From assembly GCA_003999685.1 (NCBI GenBank), contig CP021230.1, positions 124,001-188,000 of the forward strand: a stretch of DNA of 64,000 nucleotides, read 5' to 3'. Below, piece by piece: positions 1-9,906 of the stretch (position 1 is the first letter of the stretch; the number at the start of each line of letters is the position of its first letter). The position numbers and the translations under genes are program-made. Source of the DNA: Taiwanofungus camphoratus (taxonomy: Eukaryota > Basidiomycota > Agaricomycetes > Polyporales > Taiwanofungaceae). The notes beneath the pieces are model-generated. The model saw only the letters and a list, made by a program, of their open reading frames with translations, was not told where the DNA came from and did no database searches.

Positions 1-606
1 CAGGCTATAGTACATCTCTCTACGCCCTCGAACTCTCCGACCCACACCTCGACGTCATCAAACACTTCAGAGCTTCCAGCAACCTCGTTCCCTCATTCCT
101 ATTCCAAGTATTAGCTCTCCGAACCATCCGACCTCTCCTACAAGTCTCCTACGCCAGCCAAACCTCGCCCACCTCGCTCTAACAAACCTCTAAGCCTTAC
201 ACCCTTTAGCTAACTCTAGCTAAAAGGACTTCGCAGCAGTCTCGTACCCTCTGCCGCTTAGTAGAAATTATAGTCCATTGGCTTATTGCTCCCTAACTCT
301 ATACAGCCTACGAAGTCAGCTCACGCGATTTAGCTAAAACTTCGAAGGACTTCGCAGAATCTCGAAGGACTTCGCGTACTTTGGAGGGCCTCGCAAGGCC
401 TTAGGGATAGTCTAGCACTTAGGAACAAGATCCTGTTGTGCAGGACCCTTGACCCCTTACTCCCCTACTTACAAAAACAAGACATACAGGTTTCCCGGTA
501 TCATACAGGTTGTAGCTCCTACCCTCACACCCTCACAGTTATCACACTACCCCACAGCCACGTTGCGGAGCACTCCCTAGGTACCAGGGTCCCCTAGGTC
601 GTATCA
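1..606 (-). repeat. R1 repeat, inverted copy (R1-a), cut by window edge
   Basis: Reverse-complement match to the first ~600 bp of the R1 copy at 3739. It shares the stretch reading aggaacaagatcctgt and the palindrome-rich end cctaggtaccagg. Its 5' end (TGATAC on the minus strand) lies at 606. No coding sequence is visible. The other end lies outside the window. With R1-b it forms a large inverted pair around the Gypsy fossil, but the R1-b insertion into an LTR shows that R1 is an independent repeat. Confidence 0.85.
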
Positions 607-767
607 TCGGGTGGTGTTATGAAGCATGGACTGTGGGTCTTTGTCCTGATGATCTGTAGAGTAGTCTAGAGGTGCATAGAAAACTGAAAATGGGTGCTTT
701 CAGGGTGCAGAGGTATATCAGACCTATCAGTGTGTGGAGTGGGACTGGACTGAAGCTGGCAGTGCCA

Positions 768-3651
768 GGAAGCCTTTGATGAGCTCAAAAGGTGTTTCCA
801 GAGCATGCTGATCCTCTGCATGCCTGATTTGTCCAAACCATTCACCATTGAGGCTGATGCCTCTCTGATAGCCACTGGTGCAGTGCTTCAACAATTTGAT
901 GAGAAGGGGTGGCTACACCCTATAGCATTTCTCTTGAAGAGCTTGAAGGAGGCAGAGTGGAACTATCAAGTATATGACAGAGAGCTGCTGGCCATTGTCC
1001 GAGCACTTGAGGAATGGCACCACCACCTTGAGGAAAGCAAACACCCAGTCATGGTGATCACAGACCACAAGAACCTCACCTATTTCTGAGAAGCACAATG
1101 ACTCAACTGACATCAGGCTCAATGGCAGCTATTCTTGTTGCAGTTTGACCTGCAACTACTGAACAAGAAAGGCAGTCAACTCATAGTTGCTGATGCACTC
1201 TCCAGGTGACCTGATCACTCAGGTGGAGAGCATGACAATGAAGGTGTTGTCCTGCTACCAACAGACCTCTTTGTCAACACCACCAACACCGCAATCATTG
1301 AAAAGATACATGAATGTTGAAGTCGTGACAGGATGGTCATTGAGACAATTGACACTTTAAAACAGAGAAAGATATCGCCATTCAAGGGCACAGGCTTTGC
1401 GCACACAAAACTGGCAGACTGGGACATTCAGGAGGGACTAATTTTCTACAAAAATCGAGTTTACGTACCCTCCAACAATGACCTGCACTGAGAAGTCATT
1501 CAACTCTGCCACATCAGCCATGGCACACTCAGGGGCACAAGGTACAATGGCCATTGTCTGGAGGGACTGGTTCTGGTATGGAATGTCATCATTCATCGAG
1601 AAATATGTTGAAGGATGCATCAAATGCCAGGAGAGCAAGATCAACACACACCCCACAAAACCTCCCCTGATGGCCATCCCCACAGAACTGAATTCGAGAC
1701 CATTTTTTCACATATCAGTAGACTTCATCACTGACCTACCAGAGTCACAGGGCTTCAACATGCTCATGATAGTGGTTGACAGAGAACTCACCAAGGGCAT
1801 TGTACTCATACTCTGCATCAAAAACATAGATGCGATAGGAACAGCAGAGGCCCTACACCTCAATGTATATAGGCAATATGGCCTACTGGACCAGATGATA
1901 TCTGACTGAGGGCCACAGTTTGCGGTGGCCGCATTTTGAGAGTCAAGGCAACAATGTCCACTGCCTATCACCCCCAATCAGCTGGGAGTACAGAACAGGT
2001 CAACCAGGAACTGGAAGCAGCCTGGAGGATCCTATGTGCAAATGACCCTCACATCTGGGTCAAACACATCCCTGAGTTTGAATTCACACACAACCAGATG
2101 CTGCATGCTGGAAGGAAGGAATCACCATTCAAGCTCATCATGGGGTATGACTCAAAGGCCATCAGCTCTCCACGACCCTCTGACAAATACCCCACCCTCC
2201 AGGACCGCCTGACCCAGATCTCTGAATCTCACAAAAAGGCCCTTGCAGCACAAGAGCTAGCCCAAAAGCTGATAGAGGAACAAACCCCCTTTCTCTGGAA
2301 ACCCTTTCAGGAAGGTGACAAGGTTTGGCTAGAGGCCATGAACCTCCAGCTAAGAACAATAAGTCAGAAATTTGACCCAAAGTGGCTCGGACCCTTCAAA
2401 ATCATGGAAGTCAAGGGGCCGCTAATGTACAAGCTACAGCTCCTGAGAACCTGGAAGATCCACCCAGTATTCCACGTGTCACTGCTCACCCCATATAGGG
2501 AAATGGTGGAACACAGACCCAACTTTCTGAAACCACCACCTGATCTGATCGAAGGGGAAGAAGAGTATGAAGTTGAGGTCCTCTGCGGACATCATGCCCG
2601 ATGTGAAAAATGGGAGTTCCTTGTCAAATGGAAGAAATGGCCAGTCTCAGCCAGCACATGGCAGAAGGAAGATGATCTGCAGCATTCCCCCAACCTGCTG
2701 AGGCAATATAAAAGGACAAACCACCTAGGCATCAACCCAGTTGGCAACCGTTCAACTGTCCTACAAAGAGCAATCTCGCAGCATTCTAAGGCCACCTCAC
2801 ACCATGTCCCACTGAACCAACGCTGTCCAAGCTCATCTCACTGCCTCTATCCTCACTGCAGGGAACATCTGCACCGTGAATCCTATCCTTCAGGGACCGC
2901 AGAACCTTCCCAACTTCGCTGAGGGGATTGTTGTCCCCCTACCTCACCAAGCAACATCTGGCCTCATTGCTGACTTCCTGACCCCCGCCAACCACCTCAA
3001 ATGGGTGTTGGCCAATGAACGACTATGCCTGGCAGTGGACACCACCCTCATCATCTGGCCTGATCTTGCAGCACAGGTTGCCATCTTCCGGCACTAAGCC
3101 AAGGTTGTCTTACACCTCGACCAGGTGATAAGGGGGTACAGAGGGGAGAGGGAGAAGGGAGAGCACAATGAAGCTAAGTGGTGGGCCAGTTCCATTTGGG
3201 AAATTGGAATATCGTACTGGCAAGCCTGTAACGCAACATGTTCTCATCTAAACTTCCTCCTTCACATGGACATCGTCTCTGTCCTTGAGCATCTCCTACT
3301 GCCCTCCTCAGTCATCACACACCTGACCCCCTCCACTCAGAACAAGTGGGCAATCTGTCTTCATCTCGAGTGCCACCCCCTGAACCAATGGGCTGGGGCC
3401 TGTGAATTCTGCATGGGCCTTGACCATGTTGCTGCTGACTGCATCCACTGGCCATGATTGGGAGAGCCAGCTGCTGCACCTTTTGTTCTGCCTCATTATC
3501 TGGATTATTACGCTGATGACCACAACACTGACCAATGCCCCAAGGCAGGGGCTGCTTGGTCTGAAATCAGCAGAACGAAGCAGCCTGACAAGGAAGCTAC
3601 CAGATCGTGAAGGTAGGTGTCAGGGTGACACCTGAGAGGAGATGAGAGTAG
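768..3651 (+). mobile_element. Ty3/Gypsy chromovirus fossil F3-A, pol 3' half and 3' region
   Basis: Internal part of an old Ty3/Gypsy element. In order it shows the end of the reverse transcriptase and RNase H (FTIEADAS, DHKNLTYF), integrase with a zinc-binding region (CIKCQESK) and catalytic core (HISVDFITDLPES), and a C-terminal chromodomain (FLVKWKKWPVS...TWQ). After the chromodomain, about 2,870-3,460, lies a further coding remnant ending in a zinc knuckle (CEFCMGLDHVAADC). It is clearly broken, with many breaks. Positions 607-767, between R1-a and the recognisable pol, hold nothing I can assign. An inverted relative covers 37,745-40,475. Age: old, judging by decay. Confidence 0.85.
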
Positions 3652-5843
3652 TGTTACTGACAGGTAGGACTAGGGACTTAATTATTTTTTCTTTTTCTTT
3701 GTTTGTCGCACCATGAACGTGCAGCATCCTTTCCACATTGATACAACCTAGGGGACCCTGGTACCTAGGGAGTGCTCCACAACGTGGCTATGAGGTAGTG
3801 TGTATACTGTGGGGAAGTGAGGGGAGGAGCTACAACCTGTATGATACCGGGAAACCTGTATGTCTTGTTTTTGTAAGTGAGAGAGTAAGGGGCCAAGAGT
3901 CCTGTGCAACAGGATCTTGTTCCTAGGTGCTAGACGATCCCTAAGGTCTTGCGAGGCCCTCTGAAGTGTGCAAAGTCCTTTGAAGTTCCATGAAGTCCTT
4001 CGAAGTTTTAGCTAAAGCGCACAAGCTGACTTCATAGGCTGTATGGGGTTAGGGAGCAATAATTCAATAGAATATAGTTTCAACTAAGCAGCAGAGGGTA
4101 CAAGACTGCTGCAAAGTCTTTAACTAGAGTTAGCTAAAGGGCGTAAGGCTTAGAGGTTTGTTAGAGCAAGGTGGGTGAGATTTGGCTAGCGTAGGAGACC
4201 TGTAGAAGAGGTCAGATGGTTTAGAGAGCTAATACTTGGAATAGGAATGGGAGAACGAGGTTGCTGGAAGCACCAAAGTGTCTGATGACTTTGAGGTGTC
4301 AATCGGAGAGTTCGAAGGCGTAGGGAGATGTACTATAACCTGAAATGAAGGCTACGGTAGAGTCGTAGGGCTATTTGTAGGACGTAGGGATGACGCAACG
4401 TGAGCCTAAAAGTATAACTAAGGCAGAGGCCCACTGGATAGGTGCTATAAGAGGTGCTGAAGGGTGCGAAGTCACGGCGACTTCGTGAATTGTAGTGCGT
4501 AGTTCGGGAAGTGTAGACATGGTTCGTAGATATGTCACGAGTGTAGACATAGTTCAAAGATACTGAAACAGAGCTGGGGTGGAGACTTAGGGACTTAGGA
4601 CTGTTTCTAAGGTTGTACTCACAGCACTTCTCTGAGATCAGAGCTACAGGGGAACTTGTATTCCAAAGGGAGAAGCGTGCACTGAGGGGTCTCTCTCATA
4701 TATAATAAACTACCTCTGACTAAATAGGGGAGTGTGAGGTAAACTATACTTGTGTGAAGTGATCCTTACGAGTCCAAAATGTGTAGGTAGAAAGGTGACC
4801 AAGTTCATTCATGAGGGCAGGATGACTATCCGAGAGCAGCCATGCACCATGATCAACTATCTTAGTGGGCTAAGAGTGTACAAAGTTTCTAGCAGTGAGA
4901 CTTGGCCTAATCGGGGTAGGAGATGTCCTAAATGGGTGGAGGATCATATGGATGCACCCTAGGAGGACCTTATGGCATAGGATCGAGACCCATGGGGTGT
5001 GCAAGGCTTTCTAAGTCCAGCCTCCAGAACTTCAGACCGTTTCAGAGCCTATCGGAGGTGGCTGCAATCACAAGAGCTAGGAGAGACTTAACTAAGACTT
5101 CTTAGCTAAGCCCGAGATGAGTGACGTAGTAGCTGGGACCTAGATCCAATAGAACAGTATGGGAGGGCCGGCAGTGTCCGATAGTGGACTTAGCAGGAGT
5201 TAGGAACTTCATGGCTAGCGTTCAAAACCTTGTAGCACCTCGTGTGACTTCGCAGGACTTCGTAGGGTGTTAGAAGGGTTTAGGAAGGAAAGGAGGTGTT
5301 AGAAATATTATAGAAACCTATCCCACCTGTCATAGGCTGTAGAAGAGTTATAGAATGGTCGGTTAGGGGATTAGAAAGCTCCTAAAATCATGATTTGGGG
5401 CCCAGGAGGCTACTGGACTCATCAATGTATTACTCACTCAGACTGACTGATGGGCCAACCATCCCCACTTACACCATAGTAGTTATGTACTTTCGGGCTG
5501 CTGACTCTTCACACCTTATGCTGTCTCTGAGGGACTGCTTAGCTATGCCCAAGGGTCAGCGGTAGCAGTATAAAGGGGGACCTTCTGCCAGAGGTTTCCT
5601 CAGTTGTATTCTCTTCATTCATCCATTTCAAGGTGTACTATGCACTTAATACCAATATACGCTTTTCTTTACACATCTTCTCGCACTCACAAGAAGCCCG
5701 TAAAGACTATCATGACTATATAGGACTTGTAGTTGAAGACTACTGAGGGTCGTGACTTGTTGTCACTGCCATTTCTCCTCAACCCTTCACTGCGCACCGC
5801 GTTAAGCCTTTGTGGCATTACCAGGGTGAACCCCCCAGTAACA
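3652..5843 (+). repeat. F3 LTR (3' LTR of fossil F3-A), split by R1-b
   Basis: Starts TGTTACT just after a purine-rich tract (gaggagatgagagtag, polypurine-tract-like) and ends GTAACA, giving TGTTAC/GTAACA inverted ends. It matches the complete F3 LTR at 31,137-31,627, including the TATA region gtataaaggggga. The LTR body is interrupted by the R1 copy 3,739-5,424; without that insert it is about 500 bp. Confidence 0.85.
3739..5424 (+). repeat. R1 repeat, full copy (R1-b), inserted in the F3 LTR
   Basis: 1,686 bp, TGATACAACC...GGACTCATCA, without a credible ORF. It splits the F3 LTR; the undisturbed LTR at 31,137 reads straight through this site (tttcatgtattac). Flanking four bases are ACAT (3,735-3,738) and ATGT (5,425-5,428), which fit an original ACGT duplication that lost its CpG by a different transition on each side. 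The TG...CA ends suggest a long solo LTR of an unrecognised element; a non-autonomous element is also possible. Confidence 0.8.
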
Positions 5844-6027
5844 GTGAGTAGACATATGTATCGCACCTGTCCACTGAGTTAGGGCACTCCTTAGTGATGG
5901 AATAGAGCCCTCAGTCCTTGTTACAACATTTGGACCTCCAAAACTCAGCAGTGCATTCTAAGAAAGAAGTGGGAGATCAAAAATATGCAATTTTGGGGCA
6001 TGAAGTCATACTGGACCTATCAATGCT
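5844..6027 (+). repeat. R2 repeat fragment
   Basis: Matches the R2 copies at about 44,925-45,090 and 54,838-55,010 (agggcactccttagtgatggaatag; gcattctaagaaagaagtgggaga). It directly abuts the truncated transposon that follows. Confidence 0.7.
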
Positions 6028-6480
6028 CTAGACTTTGTCCTACCCTTCTCAAGTCCTCTGGTGGTCACCCAGCCAAGCTTTCCTTCACTGATATTTGTTA
6101 TGCTATTTGCTTAACTAGCACTGGAAAGGCTGAAAGTGCTGTTCAAGTGTCTAAAACACTTCAGAATGTTAAGAACACACCCATATCCCCACAAACCATT
6201 CATCGTTCTCTGAGAAAAACAGGTATAAAGGCTGTGATGAAAAAGAAATAACCATTACTATCAAAGTGTCATCAGAAGGAGAGGTTATATGGTCTGATGA
6301 GATCAAAATCAATTGCCTGGGGTAAGCTGGAAGGAAATGGGTATGGAAAAAGCCAGAAGAGGATCTTAGTGCCAGGGGAACAGTCAAGTTTGGTGGAGGA
6401 AGTGTCATGGTATAGGGCTGTATGACTTGAGAAGGAGTTGGATTGGCATGCAAGATTGATAGGAGGATGGATGCAGACCT

Positions 6481-6855
6481 TGTCACAATAATGTGCTCTG
6501 CCACAGTCCCTTGGTCAAGCTGAAGTGCTGCCGGACTTGGAGTGGCCACAGTAGACTGTGGGCCACTTACATCATTAGTGGCGGAGCTATTGGATTGGAG
6601 TTGAACACAGGCCACATTAGTTTTGTGGCTGGGTCATATGTTTGTATTGTTCCCTTTTTGATGAACTCTATTGTTCTGTGGTGGAGCCCTTTGTTCTCAC
6701 CAGCATAAATAGTGCCCTGTAGTCCGGAGTAGCCCCCATCTCTGTGGCTTACTTCGGACTCCAGGTATGTAATAGAGTACATTATTTGAATACATCTCTG
6801 TGGCTTACTTCGGACTCCAGCACTTAATTGCTGTTCCCTGCGTCCCATTTTGATA
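6481..6855 (+). repeat. Copia-2 family (F2) solo LTR with GACCT target duplication
   Basis: 375 bp, TGTCACAATAATG...CATTTTGATA, flanked by GACCT at 6,476-6,480 and 6,856-6,860; the transposase reading resumes across it. It matches the LTR at 28,192-28,566 that sits beside a primer-binding site. It contains a TATA-like box (cataaatag, ~6,704) and, downstream, the intron-like segment 6,765-6,820. Confidence 0.92.
6765..6820 (+). other. Intron-like segment in the F2 LTR leader
   Basis: 56 bp from GTATGT to CCAG, with branch-point-like CTTAC 16 bp before the acceptor. The sequence just upstream repeats the same gtggcttacttcggactccag motif. It lies about 60 bp downstream of the TATA-like box, so in the transcribed part of the LTR. 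All four nearly full F2 LTRs in the window keep it. Confidence 0.5.
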
Positions 6856-7652
6856 GACCTTTATGTTAGCATCTTGGAGGATGAATGTCAAGGATCACTT
6901 AATTACTATGGTCTAACCCTTCAAAATGTCATCTTTTAGCAAGATAATGACCCCAAGCACACTAGCAAAAAGGCTAAAAGGTGGTTTCAGGACCATGATT
7001 TCAATATCATAATATGGCCAGCTCAGTCTCCTGACCTCAATCCTATTGAGCACCTTTGGCAACACTTGAAAACAAAGCTTATAGAATATGAAAAGCCTTT
7101 AAGTGGGATTTTGGAGCTTTAGAAGCATGTGGAGAAGGAATGGGATGCAATTGATGCTTCTGTATGTCAAAATTTGATAGAAAGTATGCCTAGGAGGGTA
7201 GAGGCTGTGATAAAGGCAAAAGGAGGATATACTAAGTACTAAGTACTAATAATTTGTATTTCAATTCTATATTATGCTAGCAACAAAACTGTTGCAATGA
7301 ACTCTCTGAAAGAATGGTAGATAACTTCACATATACTTGTCCATTTGTTATAATGGATATCATGTTGGAAAGCCATAATGCAGGGCTTTCTAATGGTCCA
7401 ACATTTGAAGCTATTGCATATCTGGTTGCTGAGATATAGGCCACATAGTCAGAAAGTGACAAACATTGCAACAGTTTTGTGAGTCACTGTATACTTATCT
7501 GTTTTTTATGATAGATACCACATTGAAAAGCCACAATGCAGGGCTTTTTAATGATTTAACATCTGAAGCTATTGCATATCTGGTTGCTGAAATATGGGTC
7601 AAACAGTCAGAAAGTGACAAACATTGCAACAGTTTTGTGAGTCACTGTACTT

Positions 7653-8110
7653 CCCCTATATCACACTCAAGTGCTTCCATATACTCCCTATCCCCTTTTT
7701 ATTTTCCCTATTTCATTCTAAAATCATTTGAAGTTCTACAAAGTTTAGCTAACTCTGACTAGCTTATGAGAACTTAGAAAGCTTTTTTTCCCACTTTGTT
7801 ACCCTTTGTACTCCATCTCACTTCCTCACACATCTTACCTCATCTTCTATCTCATCCCTATACCTCTATCTTCCTGCTAAGTCCTTTTAAAGACTTTGCA
7901 CCCCATTGCTGAACCTCGAAGCACTTTGAATCACTTCACAAGTCTTTACAAGTCTTCAAAGGATTTTAAACCCCTTTAAGAACCTTTAGTATGCAGAAGC
8001 AAGATCCTGAAGAGCAAGACCCTTGGCTTCTTACTTTTTCAATCAATCACAACAAGACATACAGGCTACTCAGTATTATACAGGCAGTTGCTCCCTTCTC
8101 TTATAGCTAC
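7653..8110 (-). repeat. Diverged inverted R1 fragment (R1-d) and AT-rich flank
   Basis: From about 7,730 it aligns loosely with the reverse complement of the R1 5' part: gcaagatcctgaagagcaagaccc, then caacaagacatacagg and a second acaggcagttgctcc block. No coding sequence is seen. Much older than R1-b. Confidence 0.6.
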
Positions 8111-8858
8111 TGTATTTAGCATATTCCACTCTTTTTTTTTTTTTATTTTAAATCCTTGGGTTTATACTCCATACTAGTGAGTACATGTAGAGTGTCGTAA
8201 CCTCACTTAGTGTGCTCTATGCACAGTATCCCTCAGTCACTTTACATGGTCTGAGTACAGGTGTTGACTGCTTTGACCACTGAAATCCTATAGTTGGTAG
8301 TAGAGTACAGTTTTCCTCTACTCACTGGGTGGATGTGACATTCAGGAAGCTCTACCATTTTTGAGCAGTGTCAAATTTGGGCAATTTCAGCAATTGCTGC
8401 TTTCTGTTCTCATTGTTCAAATAATGCTGACACTTTAGTTTCAGTGTTATACCACTCAGTAAATTCCTGAAACCAGTGTCCTAATGGGTCCACCATTGCA
8501 GGATTTAGTTGTCGATCCTTGTGGAACTGTTCTTAAGCTATCACACAGAAAATGGTGTGTGCATAGAGCTGTGCTCTGGCCATGATTTGTGGCTGAAGGG
8601 GTGGTGGGCCATTGTCGCATTCTGTGAGAATTTCTGCCCAATCAAATGTGGCTACCATTGGGTTGAGCTGAAGAAATTCCACAATGTTGTCATGCTGACC
8701 TGGGTGACCCATGGTGAGAGGATTGTAAGAATCTTTCTGTTTTTTGATACATTGATAAGACTGGGGAGTTCAAAGCCTTAAGTGGTTTATACCCAGGGGG
8801 AGTTCAAAGCCTTCAGTGGTTTGTACCCACATCCACCTAACAAGTGTTAGATTTGACT
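8111..8858. other. Unassigned stretch with a 34-bp tandem duplication
   Basis: No gene recognised. The minus strand at about 8,440-8,700 shows a short open, coding-like run (EFLQLNPMVATFDWAEIL) without a start or a family I can name; it may be a relic. At 8,763-8,830 a 34 bp unit (ggggagttcaaagcctt...) occurs twice in tandem with three differences. Confidence 0.4.
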
Positions 8859-8932
8859 GACACTATAGCTTAATGGTCTAAAGCATCAGAAAGCCAGTTG
8901 AGAGGATGCAGGTTTGAATCCTGCTAGTGTTG
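8859..8932 (+). tRNA. tRNA-like gene, probable pseudogene or tRNA-derived
   Basis: 74 nt with a 7-bp acceptor stem (GACACTA/TAGTGTT, one G-T pair), a good D arm with the A-box TAGCTTAATGGT, and a perfect T stem (gcagg/cctgc) with B-box GGTTTGAATCC. A TTTT tract at 8,936 could end Pol III transcription. The anticodon arm does not fold into a normal 5-bp stem with 7-nt loop and lacks a clear U33, so I assign no anticodon. Nothing SINE-like follows; a Copia LTR begins 94 bp downstream. Confidence 0.55.
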
Positions 8933-8972
8933 CCCTTTTCTTGGTTCAGCCATTGTTTGTGCTCATCAACAT

Positions 8973-9025
8973 TGATATGACCTAGAGAGTCCTGAATGGA
9001 GGGATGAATCTAGAGAGTGGGTCTG
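8973..9025 (+). repeat. R2 repeat 5' end, cut off at Copia-1
   Basis: TGATATGACCTAG...gaatggagggatgaatctag matches the start of R2-b at 45,453. It stops exactly at the Copia-1 5' LTR. No R2 continuation follows the Copia-1 3' LTR, so the locus has rearranged since insertion. Confidence 0.7.
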
Positions 9026-9437
9026 TGTTGAAGTCTGACTTACATGTCAAAATATCGGACTAATGCACTGCATTGTAATGCTGTGCTTAGTTACCTTAGA
9101 TACCATCACTACACAGCATTACTATGAACACTGCCTCATCTTAGTTACAATCACTGTACAGCCTTGTTGATATCAATCTGCACAGCCATGCAGTGCACAC
9201 AGCCTTAGTATCCTAGTTACTGTAGCACTGCATAGCCTTACTGTAGATGTATATAAACCCTAGAGTCCCAGTCCTGGATCCCCAGTGACTTACATTGGAC
9301 TCTAGGTATGTCTTGTATATTTTCTTGTTAATATATTAGTGACTTACATTGGACTCTAGCTCTTCTGTCCCAGCAAGTCATCTCTGCTTGCATATATCTT
9401 GGAGTGTAACTCCTTGTGATATTGTCTGAACTTAACA
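9026..9437 (+). repeat. Copia-1 5' LTR (F1 family, with intron-like segment)
   Basis: 412 bp, TGTTGAAGTC...CTTAACA. TATA box gtatataaacc near 9,249. It is 54 bp longer than the 3' LTR because of the segment 9,306-9,359. Confidence 0.95.
9306..9359 (+). other. Intron-like segment in the Copia-1 5' LTR leader
   Basis: 54 bp, GTATGT...CTCTAG, with branch-point-like CTTAC 16 bp before the final AG. The 22 bp before the donor (agtgacttacattggactctag) are repeated as its last 22 bp. It is precisely missing from the 3' LTR (14,345-14,702) and from the solo LTR at 24,001. It lies about 50 bp downstream of the TATA box. A simple direct-repeat deletion would give the same product, so splicing is an inference. 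Confidence 0.5.
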
Positions 9438-9451
9438 GGTTATGAGCCCTG
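9438..9451 (+). promoter_or_regulatory. Copia-1 primer-binding site, half-tRNA initiator-Met type
   Basis: ggttatgagccctg directly after the 5' LTR is complementary to the anticodon stem-loop of eukaryotic initiator tRNA-Met (cagggctcataacc), as in Drosophila copia, which primes from a tRNA cut at the anticodon. Copia-2 has the same 14 nt (28,178-28,191, minus strand). Confidence 0.85.
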
Positions 9452-9906
9452 AACTCTGAACCTGGTCCATTACTTACTTTTACTTACTGTACTCTTCTAC
9501 CCTCTCTTACAAGAGGCAGATTGAAAGTGACAGTCAGGGCATAGACCCAGTCACTATATCCCCCTAAGCACATAGCCACTAGATCCAGGACGAACTCTTG
9601 GAGGGTTGCTCTTCAGTGGGTGCCCTCTTCCTAGGTTGACTAGGAGGCAGGCTAGTAGGACTCAGCCTGTGCTTACAAACCAGGTGAAATCCCCTGCTCA
9701 ACTGCGAACTGGACTAGAATCTGGGGCTCCTAGTTATCATACTAGTTGTATAGCAGTACTTTACTATACTACCTGGACCAAGGTTCAACTTCCTCCCCTC
9801 TGGTGGTTGTGTTCAAAGGCCCACACTTGGCTAAGTGTGTGAGAGTATTCACTTGCACACCACTACGGACTTCAAATCAGACAATACACACCCATTATAC
9901 TCCATC

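Larger units (their letters stand above)
6028..7242 (+). pseudogene. Tc1/mariner transposase pseudogene (DD34E)
   Basis: A DDE transposase of the Tc1 group, which cuts and pastes the element at TA sites. Visible parts are the second half of the paired-type HTH (RLCPTLLKSS), the linker (SPQTIHRSLRKTG), IWSDE, FQQDNDPKHTSK and WPAQSPDLNPIEHLW; the last two give 34 residues between the second D and E. The N-terminus is missing. There is an in-frame TAA near 6,249 after a KKK run, further stops downstream, and an internal loss of about 50 bp just before the first catalytic D. The gene is also split by the solo LTR. It cannot make a transposase. It is more decayed than copy 2. Confidence 0.85.
6028..7649 (+). 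mobile_element. Tc1/mariner transposon, copy 1, 5'-truncated
   Basis: Transposase remnant and 3' terminal repeats of the same family as the copy at 40,478-42,254. The left end is missing: the sequence starts inside the transposase gene at the equivalent of residue ~48 and joins an R2 fragment. A Copia-2-type solo LTR (6,481-6,855) is inserted with a GACCT duplication. The right end carries two successive terminal repeats, each ending gagtcactgta, at 7,491 and 7,649. Copy 2 has the same doubled terminus. Confidence 0.85.

Noticed and set aside
1-3738. R1-a and R1-b as terminal inverted repeats of one large element around the Gypsy fossil
   Set aside because: R1-b interrupts an LTR at an ACGT-type target site, and a third R1 (R1-c) stands alone with its own target duplication, so R1 moves independently.
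8859-8932. Fully functional tRNA gene
   Set aside because: The anticodon stem does not pair properly and no anticodon with U33 can be placed.
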